Assembly: GCF_003143555.1 (NCBI RefSeq)
Contig: NZ_CP029347.1
Span: 124,001 to 188,000, forward strand
Direction: 5' to 3'
Length of the DNA stretch: 64,000 nt
Source: Saliniradius amylolyticus
GTDB taxonomy: Bacteria; Pseudomonadota; Gammaproteobacteria; Enterobacterales; Alteromonadaceae
Shown: positions 9,238 through 18,390 of the stretch, in pieces
How positions within the stretch are numbered: position 1 is the stretch's first letter
How the letters are laid out: the number at the start of each line of letters is the position of its first letter
Position numbers and translations under genes: made by a program
The notes under the pieces: model-generated
Databases searched by the model: none
What the model was told of the DNA's origin: nothing
The model's input: the letters and a program-made list of their open reading frames with translations, nothing else

Positions 9238-10164
9238 TTGTCCTCAATAACCTATACCGATTTGTTTGAGATGCTCGCACATATTGGCGAGTTTATTACT
9301 GCCTTTGCGTTAATTGTTGCTGGGGTATGGGCCTTGGTTAATTACCGAGTAAACAAACAAGTAGAGGCGGCTCGTTGGTTACACGAGTTGAGCCAAGAGT
9401 TTCAGTTTTCGGACAAACTGAGTAATGGCAAGTTTTTACTGGACTTTAGGTTTCGGGAAGTGGTTGAGCCGCTACTTTCGACATTGATTATCTATTGCAA
9501 TAAAGGTTTGAAAGAGAGTGACCTTAAGTTATCGGTTGAATTGGACAGAGTATTAAATCAATTCGAGCACCTTCTTTTTCTGGAGTCGAATGGCCGTATA
9601 ACACGCGCTCATTTGAATGCTTACTTCGGCTATTGGTTTGGTCTGTTCAAGAAACCGGAATACGGGACTTTGCGTAGATATTGTCATAACTTCGGGTATG
9701 AACTGATCGCACAATATTGTTTTCCCGAGGGGGCCAGAGCTCAGAGAGAAGAATACATATTGGTTTATGGTTCTTTGAGACGGGGGACGCCAAAATATTT
9801 TGAATTAGGCTTGGATAAACAGTGTGAATATCTTGGGGAGCGTTGTCTAAGAGGTAAGCTGTATGATCTGGGTGATTATCCAGGATTAATTTTAGAACCG
9901 GATGAGATGGATGGTGAAAATGCTGGAGTGTCAGCAGATTTATTCCGAATTAATGAGCAGGGTAAGCAAGGCAGAATATTCGAGAAGATTGATATATACG
10001 AGGAGTGTAACACCGAGGATAGCTCGGAGTGGGAATACCGCCGTACTACGATACCTGTAAAAGTTAAGGATAGAGGCAAATACTACCTGGTTGATGCCTG
10101 GGTTTATGTGTATCAGCAGGAGGTCGCTGATAAAACGCGTATAGATAAATGGCCAGTTGATTAG
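9238..10164 (+). CDS. Membrane-anchored protein with C-terminal gamma-glutamylcyclotransferase-like domain
   Basis: 308 residues from TTG at 9238. The GTG at 9232 is only two bases after AGGAG (9225-9229), so TTG with eight bases spacing is better. The N-terminus has one hydrophobic helix (ITAFALIVAGVWALVNY, about residues 16-32) followed by a charged helical region to about 165 resembling bacterial single-pass proteins of unknown function. From about 180 a GGCT/AIG2-type domain begins with ILVYGSLRRGTPKYFEL. It continues with LGDYPGLILEPDE and an acidic site near FEKIDIYEECN, then EYRR. The fusion is unusual. Base composition is more AT-rich than its neighbours, suggesting an acquired gene. 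Substrate unknown. Confidence 0.65.
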   Translation: MSSITYTDLFEMLAHIGEFITAFALIVAGVWALVNYRVNKQVEAARWLHELSQEFQFSDKLSNGKFLLDFRFREVVEPLLSTLIIYCNKGLKESDLKLSVELDRVLNQFEHLLFLESNGRITRAHLNAYFGYWFGLFKKPEYGTLRRYCHNFGYELIAQYCFPEGARAQREEYILVYGSLRRGTPKYFELGLDKQCEYLGERCLRGKLYDLGDYPGLILEPDEMDGENAGVSADLFRINEQGKQGRIFEKIDIYEECNTEDSSEWEYRRTTIPVKVKDRGKYYLVDAWVYVYQQEVADKTRIDKWPVD

Positions 10165-10192
10165 CATGCCCGATAGCGCAAAAGATCTGTAC

Positions 10193-10220
10193 AAAAAAGC
10201 CCGCAAATGCGGGCTTTTTT
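10193..10220. terminator. Bidirectional terminator between the GGCT gene and typA
   Basis: A-run, GCCCGC, AAAT loop, GCGGGC and T-run: symmetric, so it can end the rightward gene (stop at 10164) and the leftward typA (stop at 10245). Confidence 0.9.
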
Positions 10221-10244
10221 ATTTAGATTTGTTAATCCTGAGGA

Positions 10245-12080
10245 TTAACCGCGGCTGGCGCGTTTACGCTCACTTTCGGTGAGCTGCTTCTTACGCAGGC
10301 GCACATAGTTGGGGGTTACCTCAACCAGTTCGTCGTCATTGATAAACTCAAGAGCACGCTCCAGCGTCAGCTTGATTGGTGGTGACAAAGTCGTGGCTTC
10401 GTCGGTGCCCGAGGCGCGTACGTTGGTCAGCTGCTTGCCTTTCAGACAGTTAACGGTCAGGTCATTGGAGCGGTTGTGAATACCGATGATCTGACCTTCG
10501 TAGACTTCCTCACCGTGAGAGGCAAACAGACGGCCACGATCCTGCAGGTTATACAGCGCGTAAGACAGTGCCTTACCCTTACCGTTGGAAATCATCACCC
10601 CGTTGTTACGCTGGCCGATGGTACCGCCCGCATGAGGGCCGTATTCTTCAAAGGTGTGGTAAACCAAACCGGTGCCGGAGGTCAGGCTCATAAACTCGGT
10701 CTGGAAACCGATAAGGCCGCGGCTGGGTACGATAAAGTCGATGCGCACCCGGCCTTTGCCGTCGGGGTTCATATCACGCATCTCGGCCTTACGCAGACCC
10801 AGGTTTTCCATGATCGAACCTTGATGTTCCTCTTCGATATCCACTGTCAGGGACTCGTAGGGCTCCATCTTCTGACCGTCTTCTTCTTTGACGATAACCT
10901 CTGGGCGGGACACCGCCAGCTCATAGCCTTCACGGCGCATGTTCTCGATAAGAACACCCAGGTGAAGTTCTCCACGACCGGAAACGCGGAATTTATCCGG
11001 GTTTTCGGTTTCTTCTACGCGAAGGGCCACGTTGTGTTTCAGTTCCATCTCTAAACGTTCAAGGATCTGACGCGAGGTGACAAACTTACCGTCCTGGCCG
11101 GCAAAGGGTGAGGTGTTGACCTGGAAGGTCATGGTCACTGTTGGCTCATCCACGGTCAGTGGCGGCAGGCGATCCACCTGGTCTAAGTCACACACGGTAT
11201 CTGAGATTTTTAGCTCACCCAGGCCGCTGATGGCAACAATATCCCCAGCTGAGGCCATTTCAGTTTCCATACGCTCAAGGCCCAGATACCCAAATACCTT
11301 ACCGATTTTACCTTTACGCTCGGTGCCGTCGGCACTGGCGATGGTCACTTGCTGGTTGACCTTAACCTGACCCTGCTTGATACGGCCAATACCGATAACG
11401 CCCAGGTAGCTGGAATAATCCAACTGAGAGATCTGCATTTGCAGCGGACCTTCAGGGTTAGCATTGGGCGCGGAAACCTGCTCTACAATAGCCTCAAACA
11501 GTGGCGTCATATCACCGCCCTGTTCGCCATCGTCCATGCTGGCCCAGCCTTGCAGGGCCGACGCGTAAACCACTGGGAAATCCAGCTGTTCATCGGTTGC
11601 GCCCAGGTTGTCGAACAGGTCGAAGACCTGATCCATTACCCAGTCGGGACGTGCACCGGGGCGGTCAATCTTGTTGATAACCACAATAGGGTTCAGACCG
11701 TGCGCAAAGGCTTTCTGGGTTACAAAACGGGTTTGCGGCATGGGGCCATCGACCGCGTCTACCAGTAGCAATACCGAGTCGGCCATGGACATCACCCGCT
11801 CAACCTCACCACCAAAGTCGGCGTGTCCTGGAGTGTCCAGAATGTTAATGCGGTAATCTTGCCAGTTAATGGCAGTGTTTTTGGCCAGAATGGTAATACC
11901 ACGCTCTTTTTCCAGATCGTTGGAGTCCATTACGCGCTCGTCGTGCTCGGAGCGTTCATCAAAGGTGCCGGACTGCTCTAGCAGCTTATCTACCAGGGTC
12001 GTCTTGCCGTGGTCAACGTGCGCGATAATGGCGATATTACGTAACTTGTTAATATCAGTGATTTTATTTGCAGATGTCAT
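10245..12080 (-). CDS. typA: Ribosome-associated translational GTPase TypA/BipA
   Basis: 611 residues from the ATG at 12080, close to the 607 of E. coli. The open frame extends to 12236, but the extra 52 residues are unlike the family. GTPase motifs are clear: [19 protein letters not shown] (G1), the EKERGITI switch I region, [15 protein letters not shown] (G3) and [13 protein letters not shown] (G4). EF-G-like domains III and V and the TypA C-terminal domain follow, with [20 protein letters not shown]. TypA binds the 70S ribosome and assists assembly and stress or cold adaptation. Its start region faces the glnA control region, which holds NtrC-type half-sites. Confidence 0.97.
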   Translation of the reverse strand: MTSANKITDINKLRNIAIIAHVDHGKTTLVDKLLEQSGTFDERSEHDERVMDSNDLEKERGITILAKNTAINWQDYRINILDTPGHADFGGEVERVMSMADSVLLLVDAVDGPMPQTRFVTQKAFAHGLNPIVVINKIDRPGARPDWVMDQVFDLFDNLGATDEQLDFPVVYASALQGWASMDDGEQGGDMTPLFEAIVEQVSAPNANPEGPLQMQISQLDYSSYLGVIGIGRIKQGQVKVNQQVTIASADGTERKGKIGKVFGYLGLERMETEMASAGDIVAISGLGELKISDTVCDLDQVDRLPPLTVDEPTVTMTFQVNTSPFAGQDGKFVTSRQILERLEMELKHNVALRVEETENPDKFRVSGRGELHLGVLIENMRREGYELAVSRPEVIVKEEDGQKMEPYESLTVDIEEEHQGSIMENLGLRKAEMRDMNPDGKGRVRIDFIVPSRGLIGFQTEFMSLTSGTGLVYHTFEEYGPHAGGTIGQRNNGVMISNGKGKALSYALYNLQDRGRLFASHGEEVYEGQIIGIHNRSNDLTVNCLKGKQLTNVRASGTDEATTLSPPIKLTLERALEFINDDELVEVTPNYVRLRKKQLTESERKRASRG

Positions 12081-12201
12081 CAATAGGTGTCTCAGATTGC
12101 GGGACCAGACAGAGCGCCACCCGTTGGCGTTGCTGGCTTCATTGTGAAATTGGCCGCGATTATACAGCTTTTCTGATGAAAGAATAGGCGCTATTGAGGA
12201 G

Positions 12202-12318
12202 TGCACCATACCGAGTATCGAGAGTTTTGATTGCACCCTTTTGGATTTCAGCTAGTTTTAATGACGAGCAATGTTTCTTTCGCACAATAGTGGTGCAATA
12301 GTGACTTGTTATGGTGCA
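12202..12318 (+). promoter_or_regulatory. Cluster of NtrC binding sites upstream of glnA
   Basis: Consensus TGCACYA-N3-TGGTGCA. A near-perfect site is CGCACAATAGTGGTGCA at 12281-12297. A second with a perfect right half is TGACTTGTTATGGTGCA at 12302-12318, its centre two helical turns away. Further half-sites are TGCACCA at 12202-12208 and TGCACCC at 12232-12238. This looks like the enhancer of a sigma-54 promoter, here 12395. Confidence 0.75.
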
Positions 12319-12394
12319 TTTGTCGTTCGAGACGGTTCGGCAGTGAAACCGGAAAGTGGGTGAAAATGGGGCACCGGAGCGAGTTTTAGCGATC

Positions 12395-12410
12395 TGGCAT
12401 GATTATCGCT
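12395..12410 (+). promoter_or_regulatory. Sigma-54 promoter of glnA
   Basis: TGGCATGATTATCGCT against the consensus TGGCACG-N4-TTGCW. The invariant GG (-24) and GC (-12) have the exact spacing. It lies 54 bases before the glnA start, with NtrC sites about 100 bases upstream, the usual enhancer arrangement. Confidence 0.75.
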
Positions 12411-12463
12411 TTGTTCCGTGCAGGTATTTTACGCCCATAGTCAGATTTAACCGGAGGACCCTG

Positions 12464-13873
12464 ATGTCTATTGAGAAGGCTTTAGAGCTAATAAAAGAAA
12501 GCGAAGCAAAATTTGTCGATATGCGTTTTACCGATACCAAGGGTAAAGAGCAGCACGTTTCCATCCCTGCAAATCTGGTGGATGAAGAGTTTTTCGAAGA
12601 AGGTAAGATGTTTGACGGCTCCTCCATTTCAGGTTGGAAGGGCATCAATGAGTCTGACATGGTGCTACTGCCAGATCCCAGCACCGTGGTATTGGACCCC
12701 TTCGCCGAGGAAGTTCAGGTCAACGTAACCTGTGACATCGTCGAACCGTCTACCATGCAAGGTTATGAGCGGGACCCTCGCTCTGTGGCGCGTCGTGCAG
12801 AAGAATACCTGAAGTCGACCGGCATCGGTGACAGTGTATTGATTGGGCCCGAGCCTGAGTTCTTTATGTTCGACGATGTGCGTTTTCACACCGACATGGC
12901 CGGATCTTTCTACGAGGTCGACTCCATGGAAGCCAAGTGGAACTCTGGAGCCGAATACGATGGCGGTAACCAGGGCCACCGTCCCGGTGTGAAAGGTGGC
13001 TACTTCCCAGTACCTCCCGTAGATTCTGCCCACGATATCCGTTCAGCCATGTGTATGGTGATGGAAGAGATGGGTCTGCATATAGAGGCGCACCACCACG
13101 AGGTAGCGACCGCAGGGCAAAACGAGATCGCCTGCCGCTTCAATACGTTGGTGAAAAAAGCCGACGAGATTCAGATCTACAAGTATGTGGTTCACAATGT
13201 GGCGCATGCCTATGGCAAGACAGCAACCTTTATGCCTAAGCCTGTGGTCGGTGATAACGGCTCAGGTATGCATGTGCATCAGTCTATTTCCAAAGATGGT
13301 CAGAACATATTTGCCGGTGATAAGTATGCCGGTCTGTCGGAAGAAGCATTGTACTATGTGGGTGGAATCATCAAGCACGCTCGCGCTATCAATGCTTTCT
13401 CTAACGCTTCAACTAACTCGTACAAGCGTTTGGTTCCAGGTTTCGAAGCGCCAGTTATGCTGGCTTACTCAGCTCGTAACCGTTCTGCCTCTATTCGTAT
13501 TCCTCATGTGAGCAGCGCGAAAGCACGCCGCATTGAGATCCGATTCCCTGACCCGACGGCCAACCCTTACCTGGCTTTCACTGCCATGCTGATGGCGGGT
13601 CTGGATGGTATTCAGAACAAGATTCACCCCGGTGATGCCATGGATAAGGACTTGTATGACCTGCCAGCTGAAGAAGCCAAAGAAATTCCAACTGTGGCCA
13701 GCTCGCTGGAAATGGCACTGGACGCTCTGGATGCAGATCGTGACTTCCTGACCTCCGGTGGTGTTATGTCTGACGATATGATCGATGCCTACATTGCACT
13801 GAAGCGCGAAGAAGTAGAAAAGCTCAACATGACCACACACCCTGTTGAGTTCGATATGTACTACAGCGTATAA
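12464..13873 (+). CDS. glnA: Glutamine synthetase type I (GlnA)
   Basis: 469 residues from ATG 12464 (GGAGGA at 12453-12458), the same length as E. coli GlnA. The open frame reaches back to 12356 but without family similarity. Visible motifs are [17 protein letters not shown], the ATP/glutamate site [34 protein letters not shown], and the adenylylation loop region with [15 protein letters not shown] at the C-terminus. The regulated tyrosine lies within [13 protein letters not shown]. The enzyme makes glutamine from glutamate, ammonia and ATP as a dodecamer. Transcription is expected from the sigma-54/NtrC promoter upstream. glnL-glnG follow after a terminator and a DUF4124 gene. Confidence 0.98.
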   Translation: MSIEKALELIKESEAKFVDMRFTDTKGKEQHVSIPANLVDEEFFEEGKMFDGSSISGWKGINESDMVLLPDPSTVVLDPFAEEVQVNVTCDIVEPSTMQGYERDPRSVARRAEEYLKSTGIGDSVLIGPEPEFFMFDDVRFHTDMAGSFYEVDSMEAKWNSGAEYDGGNQGHRPGVKGGYFPVPPVDSAHDIRSAMCMVMEEMGLHIEAHHHEVATAGQNEIACRFNTLVKKADEIQIYKYVVHNVAHAYGKTATFMPKPVVGDNGSGMHVHQSISKDGQNIFAGDKYAGLSEEALYYVGGIIKHARAINAFSNASTNSYKRLVPGFEAPVMLAYSARNRSASIRIPHVSSAKARRIEIRFPDPTANPYLAFTAMLMAGLDGIQNKIHPGDAMDKDLYDLPAEEAKEIPTVASSLEMALDALDADRDFLTSGGVMSDDMIDAYIALKREEVEKLNMTTHPVEFDMYYSV

Positions 13874-13904
13874 CTCGCTATAGCTAGGTACACACAACAC
13901 GCAG

Positions 13905-13932
13905 AAAAGCCCGCAGTCGCGGGCTTTTTTTT
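13905..13932 (+). terminator. Terminator after glnA
   Basis: AAAAGCCCGC, AGTC loop, GCGGGC and eight T, about 30 bases after the glnA stop. Read-through to glnL may be limited; glnL has its own NtrC site. Confidence 0.9.
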
Positions 13933-13981
13933 ATTCTCTGGCTGACTACACTAGTCAGTGAGTACTTTTTTAGAGGCGGTT

Positions 13982-14515
13982 ATGCGCTTACTGAGTTTAT
14001 TCATTTTGTTGCTGAGTTTGTCGGTGTCCGCAGGCACAGTGTATAAGGTCGTCAAAGAAGACGGCACCGTGGTTTATACCGACAAACCGGTAGCGGGTGC
14101 CGAGAAGGTTGGCTTACCAAAGGCTAATACCGCCGAGCCATTGGCTACGCCAAACCCTCGCTCTTCCGCCGATGTCGAAAAGACGAAGCGGAAAAAACGG
14201 CTTAAACCCGAGTATCAACTGACCATTACTCAGCCCCAAAATGAGGCGAATATCCGTAATAACGCGGGGAATCTCACCGTTATGGGGCATATGCAGCCCA
14301 AAGCAGCGGACGGTGAATTTCACTTATTGCTCGACGGGCAGGTCATTCATCGCGGTTCCAGCCCCCAGTTTGCGTTGGAGAATGTGGATCGTGGCGAACA
14401 TCGGGTAAAAATTCAGTATGTTGGTCGTTCAGGCAAGATCCTTGCATCCTCACCCGAAAGGGTCTTTTATCTGCATCGTTTCTCGATTCTGCACCAGAAT
14501 CAACAAAGCAACTAG
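13982..14515 (+). CDS. DUF4124-domain exported protein
   Basis: 177 residues from ATG 13982 (GAGGCGG upstream); an upstream in-frame start at 13958 is less likely. A signal peptide is evident (MRLLSLFILLLSLSVSAG). Residues about 17-40 (TVYKVVKEDGTVVYTDKPVAG) are a DUF4124 unit, seen as '[Y/W]-x-DxxG-x-xYtD-x-P'. A lysine/arginine-rich linker (KTKRKKRLKP) follows, then a C-terminal beta-rich part with LLLDGQVIHRGSSP that resembles an Ig-like or carbohydrate-binding fold. Proteins of this type commonly sit between glnA and ntrB in gammaproteobacteria. The role is unknown; a periplasmic location is inferred. Confidence 0.75.
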   Translation: MRLLSLFILLLSLSVSAGTVYKVVKEDGTVVYTDKPVAGAEKVGLPKANTAEPLATPNPRSSADVEKTKRKKRLKPEYQLTITQPQNEANIRNNAGNLTVMGHMQPKAADGEFHLLLDGQVIHRGSSPQFALENVDRGEHRVKIQYVGRSGKILASSPERVFYLHRFSILHQNQQSN

Positions 14516-14553
14516 CAAGTAACGCACCCTGTAGAATTCATGCTAAATTAGGA

Positions 14554-14570
14554 TGCACAAAAATGGTGCA
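14554..14570 (+). promoter_or_regulatory. NtrC operator in front of glnL
   Basis: TGCACAAAAATGGTGCA fits TGCACYA-N3-TGGTGCA with one change. It ends 18 bases before the glnL start, where bound NtrC would block transcription or initiation, as at glnLp in E. coli. Confidence 0.8.
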
Positions 14571-14588
14571 TTCGGTTTGGAGAGGGCC

Positions 14589-15644
14589 ATGATCCGTCAG
14601 GACAATTTGCTGAATCAGCTATCCACCACATTACTGGTGCTGGATGCACGTCTGACCGTGGTGTACGCCAACCCGGCGTCAGAAGGTTTTTTTGAGCAGA
14701 GCCGAAATCAACTGCGGGGACAGCCTCTGGAGCGATTGGTCTTACAATCGAGCCTGGAAACTCAGCGTCTGGAGGATGCCTTAGAACAACGCAGTAGCTT
14801 TTCCGATACTGAGGTCAAGATGACCCTGTTCGATGGTCGTCACTGTCTGGCTGAGATTACTGTCAGTAGCTTTAACGAACAGGAGCAGGAACTGCTGCTG
14901 TTGGAAATCAAACCCATCGACAGTCTGCGTCGGATTAGTAAGGAAAACCAGCAGTGGGCCCAGCAACAAGCCGCCAGAGAGCTGGTTCGTGGTATCGCTC
15001 ATGAAATTAAGAACCCCTTAGGGGGTATAAGAGGTGCAGCGCAACTGTTACAGATGCAGTTGCAAGACCCGGAGTTAGGCGAATATACCGGCCTTATCGT
15101 AGAGCAATCAGACCGTTTGCGTAACCTGGTTGACCGTTTGTTGGGACCGAATCAGCCCCCCCAGTTCGATTGGCATAACTTGCATCAGGTATTAGAGAAG
15201 ATCCGGACGCTGATCAGTGTGGATGACTTTGCCGACATTAAGCTGGTGCGCGACTATGACCCCAGTATTCCCGATATCTGGATGGATCAGGACAAAATCC
15301 AGCAGGCGGTGCTGAATATCGCCCGCAATAGTGCTCAGGCGCTGGAGGGACAAGGTCAGATTCGTTTTGTAACTCGTATTGAGCGAAATGTGGTGATCCA
15401 CGGTCGCAATACCCCGCTATGCGCCCGTATTCAGATTATCGACAATGGCCCGGGCATCCCCGATGAACTAAAAGACACCCTGTTTTACCCTATGGTCAGT
15501 GGCAAGCAAGACGGTACCGGCCTTGGACTGTCCATCGCACAACATTTGATTGACCATCATAGAGGCAAGATCGAGGTGGAGTCTTGGCCGGGAGAAACCC
15601 AATTCACTATCTACCTGCCAATTGATAAGAGGGAGCCAAGTTAA
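14589..15644 (+). CDS. glnL: Nitrogen regulation sensor kinase NtrB (NRII)
   Basis: 351 residues from ATG 14589 (GGAGAGGG upstream), close to the E. coli length of 349. An N-terminal PAS domain (LLVLDARLTVVYANPASEGFFE) is followed by the phospho-acceptor box GIAHEIKNPLGGIRGAAQLL near residue 140. The HATPase elements come next: the N box NIARNSAQALEG, IQIIDNGPGIPDELKDT and KQDGTGLGLSIAQHLI. There is no membrane segment. NtrB senses PII (GlnB) in the cytoplasm and phosphorylates or dephosphorylates NtrC. The stop overlaps the glnG start (TAATG). Confidence 0.97.
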   Translation: MIRQDNLLNQLSTTLLVLDARLTVVYANPASEGFFEQSRNQLRGQPLERLVLQSSLETQRLEDALEQRSSFSDTEVKMTLFDGRHCLAEITVSSFNEQEQELLLLEIKPIDSLRRISKENQQWAQQQAARELVRGIAHEIKNPLGGIRGAAQLLQMQLQDPELGEYTGLIVEQSDRLRNLVDRLLGPNQPPQFDWHNLHQVLEKIRTLISVDDFADIKLVRDYDPSIPDIWMDQDKIQQAVLNIARNSAQALEGQGQIRFVTRIERNVVIHGRNTPLCARIQIIDNGPGIPDELKDTLFYPMVSGKQDGTGLGLSIAQHLIDHHRGKIEVESWPGETQFTIYLPIDKREPS

Positions 15645-17050
15645 TGAGTGTTGCACCCGTTTGGATCGTTGACGACGACAGCTCCATCCGCTGGGTTTTA
15701 CAGAAAGCTCTGCAAACCGCACAGATTCAGTGCGAAAGTTTTGAGAATCCGCAAGATTTGTTACTGCAGCTGCAAACCGAGCAGCAGCCGGAGGTGATTG
15801 TCTCCGACATTCGGATGCCGCAGATGGGAGGTATGGAATTGCTGCAAGAAGTGCATCAGCTGTATCCGAACCTACCCGTGATCATTATGACCGCTCACTC
15901 CGACCTCGACAGTGCGGTCAATGCCTATAAGAGCGGGGCGTTCGAGTATCTGCCAAAGCCCTTTGATATCGACGAGGCGGTTACTTTAGTGAAAAGAGGC
16001 TTGTCTCACGCCCGAGAACAGGCGTCTAAGAACGCGCCGCAGAAACCGCAACTGCAAACTGAGATCATCGGTGAAGCGCCCGCCATGCAGGAGGTGTTTC
16101 GCGCCATCGGCCGTTTGTCGCGTTCAAGTATAAGCGTTCTTATTAATGGTGAGTCGGGCACAGGTAAGGAACTGGTGGCTCACGCGCTACACAAACACAG
16201 TCCTCGCTCCGACAACCCCTTTATTGCTCTAAATATGGCGGCCATCCCCACAGATCTCATTGAATCGGAATTGTTCGGTCATGAGAAAGGCGCTTTCACC
16301 GGCGCGCAGGCCGCCCGAAAAGGACGCTTTGAGCAAGCCAATGGCGGGACACTGTTTTTGGATGAAATAGGTGATATGCCATTGGACGTGCAAACCCGGC
16401 TATTGCGGGTGCTGGCCGATGGTCAGTTCTATCGGGTGGGGGGACATCAGGCGGTGTCAGTGGATGTGCGGATTATTGCTGCCACTCACCAAAATTTGGA
16501 GCAGCGGGTGGCGGAGGGCCGCTTCCGTGAAGATTTGTTCCATCGCCTGAATGTAATTCGGGTCCATATTCCAAAACTCAGTGATCGTCGTGAAGATATC
16601 CCGCTCTTGGCGGAGCACTTTCTGTCCAGCGCCGCCAAAGAGCTGGATGTAGAAGCCAAGGTTCTGGGCAAGGAGGCGGCAAAGGTCATCAAAGATTTGC
16701 CCTGGCCGGGGAATGTCCGTCAGTTGGAGAACCTGTGCCGTTGGCTGACGGTGATGGCCAGCGGTCAGGAAATCATCCCTTCCGATCTGCCACCAGAGCT
16801 CTACGACCAAAAGCCGGTAGTCAGTGAGCAAGCTGTGGACGGCGACTGGCCGGAGCTACTGGCCCACTGGGCCGACAAGCAACTGGTGACCAATAAAGAC
16901 GGCATCCTGGACGAAGCCAGCGTCATTTTTGAGAAGGTACTCCTGGAGCGAGCCTTACACCATACCCGTGGTCATAAACAGGAAGCCGCCAAGCGTCTGG
17001 GCTGGGGGCGTAACACCCTGACTCGTAAGCTAAAAGAGCTGGATCTATAG
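15644..17050 (+). CDS. glnG: Nitrogen regulation response regulator NtrC (NRI)
   Basis: 468 residues. The receiver domain (about 1-120) has the acidic pocket VDDDSS, the phospho-aspartate in [13 protein letters not shown], and the conserved lysine in YLPKPFD. The AAA+ sigma-54 activation domain has [15 protein letters not shown] (Walker A), the GAFTGA loop that contacts sigma-54 in [12 protein letters not shown], and [13 protein letters not shown] (Walker B). The C-terminal Fis-type helix-turn-helix is [20 protein letters not shown]. It activates glnA and other nitrogen genes. Likely target sites are the glnA cluster (12202-12318) and the glnL operator (14554). Confidence 0.97.
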   Translation: MSVAPVWIVDDDSSIRWVLQKALQTAQIQCESFENPQDLLLQLQTEQQPEVIVSDIRMPQMGGMELLQEVHQLYPNLPVIIMTAHSDLDSAVNAYKSGAFEYLPKPFDIDEAVTLVKRGLSHAREQASKNAPQKPQLQTEIIGEAPAMQEVFRAIGRLSRSSISVLINGESGTGKELVAHALHKHSPRSDNPFIALNMAAIPTDLIESELFGHEKGAFTGAQAARKGRFEQANGGTLFLDEIGDMPLDVQTRLLRVLADGQFYRVGGHQAVSVDVRIIAATHQNLEQRVAEGRFREDLFHRLNVIRVHIPKLSDRREDIPLLAEHFLSSAAKELDVEAKVLGKEAAKVIKDLPWPGNVRQLENLCRWLTVMASGQEIIPSDLPPELYDQKPVVSEQAVDGDWPELLAHWADKQLVTNKDGILDEASVIFEKVLLERALHHTRGHKQEAAKRLGWGRNTLTRKLKELDL

Positions 17051-17389
17051 TGGATTTGCTTCCTTGCGGATATGACTCGCCGTCCGTGGCGAGCCAGCCG
17101 GTTTTGTCAGCTCACAAAACCGGCGAAAAAGACCTAGAGGCCCGTAGGCACCCTAGTCGTGCCGGTCAGACTTGGAAAAGTCGGTCGCTCACACTCACTC
17201 CCTGTTCGTCTTCGCTCGATTTTCTTCCCTGAAAATCGTCCCACTTTTCTCCGGCGCCTTCCCGCCACAGGGTGTTTTGACGGGCCAAAAAGTGTACCTT
17301 CACTCAGGAGTCGCCCATCAGCTAAAGAAAACTGTATATGTAACTTTTTTGCGGAAATTGGATATTGATTAACTCTAGGAAATTAATAT
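17051..17389. other. Gene-free stretch with three hairpins after glnG
   Basis: No open frame with a credible start and family match. Perfect inverted repeats are CTCGCC/GGCGAG (17076-17093), a 10-bp stem CCGGTTTTGT/ACAAAACCGG (17098-17123) and CGATTTTC/GAAAATCG (17217-17238). The first two could end glnG transcription, although no T-run follows. Further right, ACTTTT and AAAAAGTG halves pair loosely over about 60 bases. The composition looks like a dispersed intergenic repeat; whether other copies exist in the genome cannot be seen here. Confidence 0.5.
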
Positions 17390-18076
17390 ATGAAGGATTT
17401 TACAACCAGCCTTGGGAAAAGAGCCTGTGAACTGTTGTTTACTCTAAGAGACGTTGAAGATCTGGACGATGAAAAGTTCCGCCCTGTATTCTCTGAAGGG
17501 GATAAAAAAGCTGATTTTCTAGCTATGGACCGCAGCCTAATCGTTGAGCATAAAGAGTTTAAGACGTCTAGGGATAAAAAACTCGGAGATTGGTTGAACC
17601 AACGTACTAAAAGAGATGTATGGTTAGCCAAAAGCTGGGCTGGCGAAGTCCATGTTGAAGAGCTTATACAAAAGCATCCTAACTCCACTCGCTTTCGGCA
17701 GGAAATTGAGAACTACTTGTATAGAAATATAGAGAACGACCTGATTAAGAAAGGGGCTTCACAATTAAAGTCAACTTCCGATGTTCTAGGGATACGCTCC
17801 CAGCGACTTCTCTTCATTACAGTGGCCACAGAAGGGGCGATAACTGCTGAAGGTATTGCAAATACCGCTAGAATGTATTTCAACAAGGGCCGGACCGATA
17901 GTCGTGTTATTGATGCTGTAGGGATCCTTGTGGGTAAGCCAGATTCGAACATAGCCTCATCCGAACTAACTTTTTTCGTGAACGAGCATGGACGAGACCC
18001 TGAAAACGCATTAAATATGGCACAGATGGTTTGTAGCCGTATTGCAAGTAAAACAGGCTCTCCAATGAAAAAGTAA
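17390..18076 (+). CDS. Uncharacterised protein with possible PD-(D/E)XK nuclease core
   Basis: 228 residues, family not recognised. The segment KKADFLAMDRSLIVEHKEF (about residues 40-58) has D-x11-E-x-K on two predicted strands, the layout of a PD-(D/E)XK nuclease core. The preceding helix and the following DKKLGDWLNQR are compatible, but this is only motif reasoning. The C-terminal half (LLFITVATEGAITAEGIANTARMYFNKGR) looks like an alpha/beta domain. The gene is AT-richer than glnG and the hut genes, and sits alone in an accessory patch flanked by hairpin-rich spacers, suggesting horizontal gain. No signal peptide or membrane helix is seen. Confidence 0.5.
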   Translation: MKDFTTSLGKRACELLFTLRDVEDLDDEKFRPVFSEGDKKADFLAMDRSLIVEHKEFKTSRDKKLGDWLNQRTKRDVWLAKSWAGEVHVEELIQKHPNSTRFRQEIENYLYRNIENDLIKKGASQLKSTSDVLGIRSQRLLFITVATEGAITAEGIANTARMYFNKGRTDSRVIDAVGILVGKPDSNIASSELTFFVNEHGRDPENALNMAQMVCSRIASKTGSPMKK

Positions 18077-18390
18077 TAATAATATTAGGTAGGGCTCACG
18101 CCCCGCCACTGATTTACTTCCGGATTAGCCCCAAAGCTATAGCCCAGTTGCCATTGAGCCCAAACCAGGCGCTTGGGCTGGGATGTAATCCTCTCACCGG
18201 TAAGCTGAGCGAATGAATATAGAGCTCAATGGGCTATTAGTCTGTGTAGTCTGTGAGTTTCGGCGCGGTGGTGTTAACGAGCGGCTTTGAATACTGGGAG
18301 CTAACTAGCAAACCGCTTGGCTGTTCACTTGTATACAAGTGGCTTGTCTACAATACTTTGTCTATCTACGAATAGAGAAACACAGAACCT
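18077..18390. other. Spacer with hairpin and a 16-bp palindrome
   Basis: No gene is seen. AGCCCAA/TTGGGCT (18157-18179) forms a stem. CACTTGTATACAAGTG (18326-18341) is a perfect palindrome 50 bases upstream of the next gene. It resembles the HutC-type palindrome CTTGTATATACAAG at 21415 but is two bases shorter inside. It may be an operator for a GntR-type regulator. Confidence 0.5.

Noticed and set aside
12081-12236. N-terminal extension of typA
   Set aside because: The extra 52 residues are unlike TypA and overlap the glnA control region; ATG 12080 begins the family sequence.
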